Source of the DNA: Pseudomonas sp. St316
Lineage (GTDB): Bacteria; Pseudomonadota; Gammaproteobacteria; Pseudomonadales; Pseudomonadaceae
Direction of reading: 5' to 3'
DNA length: 64,000 nucleotides
Assembly: GCF_018325905.1 (NCBI RefSeq)
Contig: NZ_AP021901.1
Span: 1,116,001-1,180,000 of the forward strand
A program made the translations under genes and the position numbers. How positions within the stretch are numbered: position 1 is the stretch's first letter; every line of letters begins with the position of its first letter. Of this stretch, positions 7,510-14,646 are shown piece after piece. The notes under the pieces were generated by a model that was not told the DNA's origin, did no database searches, and was given only the letters and a program-made list of their open reading frames with translations.

Positions 7510-8292
7510 GTGAGCGTAGCGCCCATCCAAACGACACTCAGCATCAAGGATCAGGTCAGTGCGGCCGAATGGCAAACCCGGGTGGACCTTGCCGCCTGTT
7601 ATCGGCTTGTCGCGCTGCAGGGTTGGGATGACCTGATCTTCACTCACATTTCCGCAAAGGTTCCCGGTACCGAGGATTTTCTGATCAACCCGTTCGGGAT
7701 GATGTTCCATGAAATCACCGCCTCGAGCCTGGTCAAGGTCGATCAGGCCGGCAACAAGTTGATGGACAGCCCCTACGAGATCAACCCGGCCGGCTACACC
7801 ATCCACAGCGCGGTGCATGAGGTGCGCCATGATGTGGCCTGTGTGCTGCACACCCACACCGCTGCTGGCGTGGCGGTATCGGCCCAGAAGCAGGGGGTGC
7901 TGCCGATCAGCCAGCAATCGCTGTTCGTGCTGTCGAGCCTGGCCTATCACGCCTACGAAGGGGTGGCCTTGAATCACGAAGAAAAGGCTCGCTTGCAGGC
8001 GGACCTGGGCGAGAGCAACTTCCTGATGCTGCACAACCATGGCTTGCTGACCTGCGGCGGGACCATCGCCGATACCTTCCTGATGATGTTCACCTTTCAG
8101 CGGGCCTGTGACATCCAGGTCCTGGCGCAGAGCGGCGGGGCCGAACTGATTGCCATCGAGCCGCAGATCCTGGCTGGCGCCCGGGCGATGATCGCCGGGG
8201 TGAGCAAAAGCGCCCAGGGCATGGGCGGCGCGTTGGCCTGGCCGGCGTTGTTGCGCAAGCTCGACCAACAAGACGGCGGGTATAGAAGCTGA
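7510..8292 (+). CDS. Class II aldolase/adducin family protein
   Basis: A 260-residue protein of the class II aldolase (fuculose-phosphate aldolase / adducin) family. Metal ligands are visible as the HTHT pair in VLHTHTAAGVAV and the single His in LHNHGLLTCGG; the N-terminal phosphate or substrate region is DDLIFTHISAKVPG. Members without a sugar-phosphate partner often act on unknown aldol substrates. GTG at 7510 is the start. The stop overlaps the start of the alpha/beta hydrolase gene (TGATG-type overlap at 8290-8294), so the two are translationally coupled and likely act in one pathway. The substrate is unknown. Confidence 0.87.
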   Translation: MSVAPIQTTLSIKDQVSAAEWQTRVDLAACYRLVALQGWDDLIFTHISAKVPGTEDFLINPFGMMFHEITASSLVKVDQAGNKLMDSPYEINPAGYTIHSAVHEVRHDVACVLHTHTAAGVAVSAQKQGVLPISQQSLFVLSSLAYHAYEGVALNHEEKARLQADLGESNFLMLHNHGLLTCGGTIADTFLMMFTFQRACDIQVLAQSGGAELIAIEPQILAGARAMIAGVSKSAQGMGGALAWPALLRKLDQQDGGYRS

Positions 8293-9194
8293 TGCCCCTG
8301 GCCCAGATTCCCCTGCGTATCTGGCGCCAGCGCAGCCAGATCTTCATGTTCCGTGGTCATGCCATCCGTTACTGGGTGGCCGGCCAGGGCGAGCCGCTGC
8401 TGCTGATCCACGGTTTCCCCACCGCCAGTTGGGACTGGCATTACCTTTGGCAACCGTTGGCGCAACGCTACCGGGTCATCGCTTGCGACATGCTCGGTTT
8501 CGGCGACTCCGCCAAACCAACAGATCACGTCTACAGCCTGCTGGAGCAGGCCGATCTGCAACAGGCCCTACTGGCGCACCTGAATGTGAGGGGCGCGCTG
8601 CATGTGCTGGCCCACGACTACGGTGACAGCGTGGCCCAGGAACTGCTGGCGCGGCATTACGAAGCGCGCATCCACCTCGCCAGTTGTGTCTTTCTCAATG
8701 GTGGCCTGTTCCCGGAAACCCACCGTCCGGTCTGGGCCCAGAAACTGTTGCTCAGCCCCTTGGGTTGGCTGTTGGGGCGGGCGTTCTCCCGGGAAAGCCT
8801 GGTCAGCAGTTTTAGGCAGATTTTCGGCCCCCGGACCTGCCCCACTGAAAGCGAGCTGGATGATTTCTGGAGCCTGGTAGACGCCCATCGCGGTCCGCGG
8901 ATCATGCACAAACTCATCAGCTATATTCCCGAGCGCTGTGTGCAGCGCGATCGCTGGGTACAGGCGATGCAGCGCGGCGACGTGCCTTTGCGGGTGATTG
9001 ACGGCGCGGTCGACCCGATTTCCGGTGAACACATGGTGGCGCGCTACGAGGCCCTGGTCCCGAACCCGGACACGGTGTTGTTGCCCGACATCGGTCATTA
9101 CCCGCACACCGAGGCACCCGTGCAGGTGCTCAAGCATTACCTGGCGTTTCGTGAAGCCATCGCCGCGCCGCGCCGACAAATGGCCTGTTCCTGA
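8292..9194 (+). CDS. Alpha/beta hydrolase with Asp nucleophile (epoxide hydrolase / haloalkane dehalogenase-like)
   Basis: A 300-residue alpha/beta hydrolase. The oxyanion segment is LLLIHGFPTASWDW (HGFP). The nucleophile elbow reads LAHDYGDSVA, with Asp109 where serine hydrolases have Ser, the pattern of epoxide hydrolases and haloalkane dehalogenases. The distal catalytic His is probably the one in IGHYPHTEAP, and the acid is likely near VIDGAVDPIS. It overlaps the upstream aldolase gene by a few bases, so a two-step conversion is plausible; haloalkane substrates are not implied, because many such proteins act on esters or epoxides. A REP pair follows the stop. Confidence 0.85.
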   Translation: MPLAQIPLRIWRQRSQIFMFRGHAIRYWVAGQGEPLLLIHGFPTASWDWHYLWQPLAQRYRVIACDMLGFGDSAKPTDHVYSLLEQADLQQALLAHLNVRGALHVLAHDYGDSVAQELLARHYEARIHLASCVFLNGGLFPETHRPVWAQKLLLSPLGWLLGRAFSRESLVSSFRQIFGPRTCPTESELDDFWSLVDAHRGPRIMHKLISYIPERCVQRDRWVQAMQRGDVPLRVIDGAVDPISGEHMVARYEALVPNPDTVLLPDIGHYPHTEAPVQVLKHYLAFREAIAAPRRQMACS

Positions 9195-9531
9195 CGATAC
9201 CTTGTGGGAGTGAGCTTGCTCGCGATGGCGCCAGCACATCCAACATCTATCCTGACTGAAAGACCGCTATCGCGAGCAAGCTCGCTCCCACAGTAGATAT
9301 CGATTGTGAATACAGAGTTTGTGGGCGACAAAAATCCCCCTGTGGGAGCGAGCCTGCTCGCGATAGCGGTGCCTCTACCAGCAGGAAAATCGAATGTGCC
9401 GCCCTGGCCTGGGCCTGCATCATCCCCCCGCCTTATCGGCCAACATTCACTTGTAATCGTGTTGATTGTGACCGGCCGACTTGTGCCGGACACTCGTGCC
9501 CATTGTCCTGTCCGCCTGCTGGAGTTCTGCC
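9195..9531. repeat. REP cluster (one inverted pair plus a single copy)
   Basis: This 337-base gap contains an inverted REP pair at about 9202-9293 (gtgggagtgagcttgctcgc facing gcgagcaagctcgctcccac) and a single copy at about 9340-9370. The rest, 9371-9531, has no recognisable gene and should hold the promoter of the SDR gene. Confidence 0.8.
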
Positions 9532-10443
9532 ATGAGTGAGTCTGTGCGCTTCGAAGATAAAGTCGTGATCGTCACGGGAGCCGGCGGAGGTCTGGGACGC
9601 GCCCATGCGCTGCTGTTCGCCAAACAAGGCGCGAAAGTGCTGGTCAACGACCTGGGGGGTTCGGCTCAAGGGGAAGGGGCCAACGCCTCGGCAGCAGACC
9701 GGGTGGTCGCCGAAATCCGCGAGGCGGGGGGCATCGCCGAGGCCAACCACGACTCGGTGACCGATGGCGACAAGCTGGTACAAAATGCGCTCGACGTGTT
9801 CGGCCGCGTCGATGTGGTGGTCAACAACGCCGGGATCCTGCGGGACAAGACATTCCACAAAATGGACGACGCCGATTGGGACCTGGTCTACCGCGTCCAC
9901 GTCGAAGGTGCCTACAAGGTGACCCGCGCCGCGTGGCCGCACCTGCGTGAGCAAAACTATGGGCGGGTGATCTTCACCGCTTCCACCTCCGGCATCTATG
10001 GCAACTTCGGCCAATCCAACTACGGCATGGCCAAGCTCGGTCTTTATGGCCTGACGCGGACCCTGGCCATCGAAGGGCGCAAGAACAATATCCTGGTCAA
10101 TGCCATCGCCCCCACCGGCGGCACCCGCATGACCGAAGGCCTGATCCCGCCGCAGGTATTCGAGCAACTCAAGCCCGAACTCGTCAGCCCGTTGGTGGTG
10201 TACCTGGCCAGTGAAGCCTGCCAGGAAACCTCCGGCCTGTTCGAAGTGGGCGGCGGCTGGATGGGCAAGGTGCGCTGGGAGCGCAGCCTGGGGGCCGGCT
10301 TCGACCCGCGCAAAGGTTTCTCGCCCGAAGACGTCGCCGCTCATTGGCAGCAGATCTGTGATTTCGAGGATGCGGTGCATCCGAATGACAACTTGGAAGC
10401 GTTGAGGGAAATGATGGCGAATCTGCAACGCTACGCTGTTTAA
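9532..10443 (+). CDS. SDR-family (3R)-hydroxyacyl-CoA dehydrogenase-like protein (MFE-2 type)
   Basis: A 303-residue short-chain dehydrogenase with NAD(H)-binding VIVTGAGGGLGRAHALLFA, the long acidic insertion VLVNDLGGSAQGEGANASAADRV characteristic of the dehydrogenase half of multifunctional enzyme type 2, NNAGILRDKTFHKM, and the catalytic Tyr/Lys in SNYGMAKLG with Ser in FTASTSG. The C-terminal part after GGGWMGKVRWERS extends beyond the minimal SDR, as in the MFE-2 family. It probably oxidises a 3-hydroxyacyl-CoA or related thioester. The start ATG at 9532 follows ctggagttctgcc. It stands alone, with REPs on both sides. Confidence 0.87.
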   Translation: MSESVRFEDKVVIVTGAGGGLGRAHALLFAKQGAKVLVNDLGGSAQGEGANASAADRVVAEIREAGGIAEANHDSVTDGDKLVQNALDVFGRVDVVVNNAGILRDKTFHKMDDADWDLVYRVHVEGAYKVTRAAWPHLREQNYGRVIFTASTSGIYGNFGQSNYGMAKLGLYGLTRTLAIEGRKNNILVNAIAPTGGTRMTEGLIPPQVFEQLKPELVSPLVVYLASEACQETSGLFEVGGGWMGKVRWERSLGAGFDPRKGFSPEDVAAHWQQICDFEDAVHPNDNLEALREMMANLQRYAV

Positions 10444-10487
10444 GGTTCTGCCTCGTCCATTTGAGGTTTCATGGCCGAGGTGAACCC

Positions 10488-10577
10488 GTGGCGAGGGAGC
10501 TTGCTCCCGCTGGGCTGCGTAGCGGCCCCTTTTTGGTGAGCGCTGCGCGCTCAAGCGGGAGCAAGCTCCCTCGCCAC
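10488..10577. repeat. REP-type long inverted repeat
   Basis: Arms gtggcgagggagcttgctcc and ggagcaagctccctcgccac enclose a 50-base spacer that also contains a small palindrome (gagcgctgcgcgctc). This is the GTGGCGAGGGAGCTTGCTCC subtype. Confidence 0.8.
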
Positions 10578-10732
10578 GAGGATCACGTCAACCGTTGCTA
10601 ACGGTACGGCACGTTTCTTCGAGGTATTCCTCGCCTCGCCTGACGCATACCGCCTTCAATCTTCCCCCGATACCAACGCATCTCTTCAACGAGCGGCGCT
10701 ATGCCTTCGGGAGTGCCTGCCAGGCTGCGCAT

Positions 10733-10765
10733 AAAAAAGGCCGCTGCAAAAAAGCAGCGGCCTAA
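10733..10765 (-). terminator. Rho-independent terminator on the minus strand
   Basis: Read on the minus strand: GGCCGCTGC, loop TTTTTT, GCAGCGGCC, then TTTTTT. It is a 9-base GC-rich perfect stem followed by a T run, so it ends a leftward transcript starting somewhere in 10770-11170, where no annotated gene lies. Confidence 0.8.
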
Positions 10766-11171
10766 ACATGACGTTGCAAAGGAGCTACAAATCAACGTCG
10801 TTACACACGGGATGATGGACCGATGCGCCAATCCATCCGAATGACGGTGCGCCAGGCATGAGGGATGCCATGACGACTTGTGCTGGCAGGCCCGTTGCTC
10901 TGCAAGCACGGCCAGCATAGGCATCGAGCCCGGTGGGAAACAGCCCGGTTCCGGACATGCACCGTTGCAGGGCGCGTAACAGTCGCGGGCCCGGTATGAA
11001 TATGCGCGGCGCTGATGACCCATCATCCAGACCATCCATGCACGGCGCAAAGGCCCGCGGTGCAAGGGCTGTAATCCTTTTTAGGTACAGCGCGAATACC
11101 TCCTTGGTGCGCTTATCGCCCATGGCGTGCGGCAGTAGGGTGAAGCCTCTGTCACTCACCGGGGAAGACGC

Positions 11172-12965
11172 ATGACAACAATAACAATGCGCGCCATCTT
11201 CAAGCCGCAGGCGCTGGCCGTCGCGGTGGCCTTGGGTTGCTGTGCCCAGGCGCAGGCCGTTTCATTCAACATTGGCGAGATCGAGGGGCAGTTCGACTCG
11301 TCGCTGTCCGTGGGCGCAAGCTGGGGCATGCGCGATGCCGACAAGGACCTGGTCGGCACGGTCAACGGCGGCCGGGGCCAGTCCTCCACCGGTGATGATG
11401 GGCGGCTGAATTTCAAGAAAGGCGAGACCTTTTCCAAAATCTTCAAAGGCCTGCACGACCTCGAACTCAAGTACGGCGATACCGGTGTGTTCGTGCGCGG
11501 CAAGTACTGGTATGACTTCGAGCTCAAGGATGAGGGTCGCGAGTTCAAGGACATCAGCGACAGCAACCGCAAGGAAGGCGCCAAGTCCTCAGGGGCGCAG
11601 ATTCTCGATGCCTTCGTCTATCACAACTATTCCATCGCTGATTTGCCGGGCACCGTGCGCGCTGGCAAGCAAGTGGTCAGTTGGGGGGAAAGTACCTTCA
11701 TCGGCAACTCCATCAACAGCATCAACCCGGTGGACGTGTCGGCGTTCCGTCGTCCCGGTGCGGAGATCAAGGAAGGCCTGATCCCGGTGAACATGCTGTT
11801 CGCCTCCCAGGGCCTGACCGACAAGCTCACCATCGAAGGTTTCTACCAGTTGGAATGGGACCAGACCGTCGTCGATAACTGCGGTACGTTCTTCGGCAAC
11901 GATGTGGTGGCCGATGGTTGCACCCGTGGCTACACCGTGGGCAGCCCGGCGATTGCGCCGTTCGTGCCATTGACCGAGGCATTCGGCCAGGGCATCCAGG
12001 TGTCCAGCGAAGGCGTGGTCATTCCCCGTAGTGGCGACCGTGATGCCCGTGACTCCGGCCAGTGGGGTACCGCGTTGCGCTGGCTCGGCGATGATACCGA
12101 GTACGGCCTGTACTTCATGAATTACCACAGCCGTACGCCTACTGTGGGCACCATCACGGCAGGTTCCTCTACGCTGGCCGCCTTGCCGGGAATGGTCTCG
12201 ATTGCCAACGTTCTGGCCCCAGGCAGCGGCAGCGGCCTGGCACAAAGCGTCATGCTGGGGCGCGGCCAGTATTACCTTGAATACCCCGAAGACATTCGCC
12301 TGTACGGTGCCAGTTTCTCCACCACGCTGCCCACCGGTACTGCATGGACCGGCGAGATCAGCTACCGCCCCAATGCGCCGGTGCAGCTCAATACCAACGA
12401 CCTGACCCTGGCCTTGGTCAACCCGATTGCCGGCGGCGCCGCGTCGCCCATCGCCACCACTCCGGGGGCGGACAATACCGGTTACCGGCGCAAGGAAGTC
12501 ACCCAGATCCAGAGCACCATGACGCACTTCTTCGACCAGGTGCTGGGTGCCGATCGACTGACGCTGGTGGGCGAGGCGGCGGCGGTGCACGTCGGTGGCC
12601 TGGAGTCCAAGGACAAGCTGCGTTATGGCCGTGATTCGGTCTATGGCCAGTATGGCTTCCGGGGTGACACCGATGGCTTCGTCACTTCGACATCCTGGGG
12701 TTATCGCGCCCGGGCGATCCTCGATTACTCCAACGTGATCGGCGGGGTGAACTTCAAGCCCAACGTGTCCTGGTCCCATGACGTGGCCGGATATGGCCCC
12801 AACGGTCTGTTCAACGAAGGCGCCAAGGCTGTCAGCGTTGGTGTCGATGCCGATTACCGCAACACCTACACCGCCAGCTTGAGCTACACCGACTTTTTTG
12901 GCGGCGATTACAACGTTCTCGAAGACCGCGACTTCCTCGCGCTGAGCTTCGGCGTGAACTTCTGA
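11172..12965 (+). CDS. DUF1302 outer-membrane-type protein
   Basis: A 597-residue protein with a signal peptide (about residues 1-35, KPQALAVAVALGCCAQAQA then VSF). It matches DUF1302, a large beta-rich family predicted to sit in or near the outer membrane: QFDSSLSVGASWGMRD at the N-terminus, GKQVVSWGESTFIGNSINSI with the conserved WGE in the middle, and a C-terminal strand ending in Phe (DRDFLALSFGVNF), as for outer-membrane barrels. It is followed 22 bases later by DUF1329; the two families occur together in many proteobacterial lipid, steroid and terpenoid clusters and probably handle hydrophobic substrates. The start could be ATG 11172 or ATG 11187. Confidence 0.88.
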   Translation: MTTITMRAIFKPQALAVAVALGCCAQAQAVSFNIGEIEGQFDSSLSVGASWGMRDADKDLVGTVNGGRGQSSTGDDGRLNFKKGETFSKIFKGLHDLELKYGDTGVFVRGKYWYDFELKDEGREFKDISDSNRKEGAKSSGAQILDAFVYHNYSIADLPGTVRAGKQVVSWGESTFIGNSINSINPVDVSAFRRPGAEIKEGLIPVNMLFASQGLTDKLTIEGFYQLEWDQTVVDNCGTFFGNDVVADGCTRGYTVGSPAIAPFVPLTEAFGQGIQVSSEGVVIPRSGDRDARDSGQWGTALRWLGDDTEYGLYFMNYHSRTPTVGTITAGSSTLAALPGMVSIANVLAPGSGSGLAQSVMLGRGQYYLEYPEDIRLYGASFSTTLPTGTAWTGEISYRPNAPVQLNTNDLTLALVNPIAGGAASPIATTPGADNTGYRRKEVTQIQSTMTHFFDQVLGADRLTLVGEAAAVHVGGLESKDKLRYGRDSVYGQYGFRGDTDGFVTSTSWGYRARAILDYSNVIGGVNFKPNVSWSHDVAGYGPNGLFNEGAKAVSVGVDADYRNTYTASLSYTDFFGGDYNVLEDRDFLALSFGVNF

Positions 12966-12987
12966 TCTGGCTGACAAGGAAAACCCA

Positions 12988-14355
12988 ATGCGCAAGATGA
13001 TCCTGCAATGCGGTGCCCTGGCCCTGAGCCTGCTGGCCGCGAACGTGATGGCGGCGGTCTCGCCCGATGAAGCGAATAAACTGGGTACCAGCCTTACGCC
13101 GTTGGGCGCGGAAAAAGCCGGCAATGCCGATGGCTCGATTCCGGCCTGGACCGGCGGCATTCCGAAAAACGCCGGTGCCGTGGACAGCAAGGGCTTTTTG
13201 GCCGACCCGTTCGCCAATGAAAAACCGCTGTTCACCATCACCGCCGCGACCGTGGACAAGTACAAGGACAAGCTGTCCGAAGGCCAGGTCGCGATGTTCA
13301 AGCGGTACCCAGAGACCTACAAGATCCCGGTCTACCCGACCCACCGAAGCGTCGGCCTGCCGCCGGAAATCTACGAATCGGCCAAGCGCAGCGCCCTCAA
13401 CGTGAACGCCATCAACGACGGTAACGGCTTGGCCAATTTCACCGGCAACCGCTACTACGCGTTTCCGATCCCCAAGAACGGTGTAGAGGTCATCTGGAAT
13501 CACATCACCCGTTATCACGGTGGCAACCTGCGACGCATCATCACCCAGGCCACCCCGCAAACCAACGGCAGCTTCACGTCGATCCGTTTCGAAGAAGAGG
13601 CCGCTGTGCCGGCCCTGATCAAGGACGCCGACCCGGAAAAGGCCAGCAACGTGCTGACCTATTTCAAACAGGAGGTCACCGCACCGGCGCGCCTGGCCGG
13701 CAACGTGCTGTTGGTGCATGAAACCCTCGACCAGGTGAAGGAGCCACGCCTGGCCTGGATCTACAACGCCGGCCAACGCCGGGTGCGTCGCGCCCCGCAA
13801 GTGGCCTACGACGGCCCGGGCACCGCCGCGGACGGGTTGCGCACCTCCGACAACTTCGACCTGTTTTCCGGCGCGCCGGACCGTTACGACTGGAAGCTGA
13901 TCGGCAAGAAGGAAATGTACATCCCGTACAACAGCTACAAGCTCGATTCACCAAGCCTCAAGTACGACGATGTGATCAAGGCCGGCCACATCAACCAGGA
14001 CCTGACCCGCTATGAGTTGCACCGGGTCTGGGAAGTGGTCGGCACGGTCAAGCCGAGCGAGCGGCACATCTATGCCAAGCGCCACATGTACTTCGACGAG
14101 GACAGCTGGCAGGCGGCGCTGGTGGACCACTACGACGGTCGCGGTCAACTGTGGCGTGTGGCCGAAGGTCATGCCCAGTTCTACTACGACCATCAGAACC
14201 CGGGCTACACCCTCGAGGCGCTCTACGACATCATTGCCGGTCGCTACATCGCACTGGGCATGAAGAACGAAGAGAAACACAGCTACGAGTACGGCTTCGA
14301 AGCCCGAGCAGCCGACTACACGCCGGCGGCGCTGCGTTCGACCGGGGTTCGGTAA
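12988..14355 (+). CDS. DUF1329 (LolA-like fold) periplasmic protein
   Basis: A 455-residue protein with a signal peptide MRKMILQCGALALSLLAANVMA and a mature start near AAVSPDEANKLG. It matches DUF1329, a family with a LolA/LolB-like lipid-binding half-barrel predicted to shuttle a hydrophobic ligand across the periplasm. Characteristic runs are GSIPAWTGGIP near the N-terminus, VYPTHRSVGLPPEIYE, RRVRRAPQVAYDGPG and the C-terminal ARAADYTPAALRSTGVR. The start ATG follows the RBS-like caaggaaaac. Co-transcribed with the DUF1302 gene; a REP pair and a strong terminator follow. The ligand is not known. Confidence 0.88.
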   Translation: MRKMILQCGALALSLLAANVMAAVSPDEANKLGTSLTPLGAEKAGNADGSIPAWTGGIPKNAGAVDSKGFLADPFANEKPLFTITAATVDKYKDKLSEGQVAMFKRYPETYKIPVYPTHRSVGLPPEIYESAKRSALNVNAINDGNGLANFTGNRYYAFPIPKNGVEVIWNHITRYHGGNLRRIITQATPQTNGSFTSIRFEEEAAVPALIKDADPEKASNVLTYFKQEVTAPARLAGNVLLVHETLDQVKEPRLAWIYNAGQRRVRRAPQVAYDGPGTAADGLRTSDNFDLFSGAPDRYDWKLIGKKEMYIPYNSYKLDSPSLKYDDVIKAGHINQDLTRYELHRVWEVVGTVKPSERHIYAKRHMYFDEDSWQAALVDHYDGRGQLWRVAEGHAQFYYDHQNPGYTLEALYDIIAGRYIALGMKNEEKHSYEYGFEARAADYTPAALRSTGVR

Positions 14356-14388
14356 CGTCTGGCCGTTAGTTGTGGCGAGGGGATTTAT

Positions 14389-14478
14389 CTGTGGGAGCAA
14401 GGCTTGCCCGCGATGAACGATGACGCGGTTGCGCTTAGACCGCAGCGCGACCGTCGCGGGCAAGCCTTGCTCCCACAG
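14389..14478. repeat. REP inverted pair
   Basis: Arms ctgtgggagcaaggcttgcc and ggcaagccttgctcccacag surround a 50-base spacer after DUF1329. It is the GGCTTGCCCGCG variant also seen near 1100. Confidence 0.85.
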
Positions 14479-14525
14479 TCAATCCTCTCCTGACACGGTT
14501 GTGCCTGGCTGGAGGAAATCATGAT

Positions 14526-14557
14526 GACCGGCAGCGCCCCTGCCGGTCGTTTTTTTA
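14526..14557 (+). terminator. Rho-independent terminator of DUF1302-DUF1329
   Basis: ACCGGCAG, a short loop, then CTGCCGGT, followed by cgttttttta. The stem is 8 GC-rich base pairs with a T tract on the plus strand. Confidence 0.85.
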
Positions 14558-14646
14558 TGGGCGCTAATCAGCGTGCTGAATACTTCTCCAAAGCTCGGCG
14601 ACACAGGACTAGGGTGGTGAGATAACAATAAACAGGATCTGCACAC

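Larger units (their letters stand above)
10444..11171. other. 728-base gap with REP pair, minus-strand terminator and structured RNA-like element
   Basis: No well-supported protein gene. It holds a long inverted repeat at 10488-10577 (gtggcgagggagcttgctcc facing its mirror), then a strong minus-strand terminator (10733-10765), then a 7-base stem (gacgttg / caacgtc, 10770-10799) whose loop contains AGGAG. A 124-codon minus-strand reading frame (10785-11159) ends just before this terminator but shows no recognised family. The region next to 11172 should carry the promoter of the DUF1302 gene. Confidence 0.5.

Noticed and set aside
11589..13301. A 570-codon open frame antisense to the DUF1302 gene
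   Set aside because: GC-rich shadow frame; the plus-strand gene has a signal peptide and family match, the antisense frame has none.
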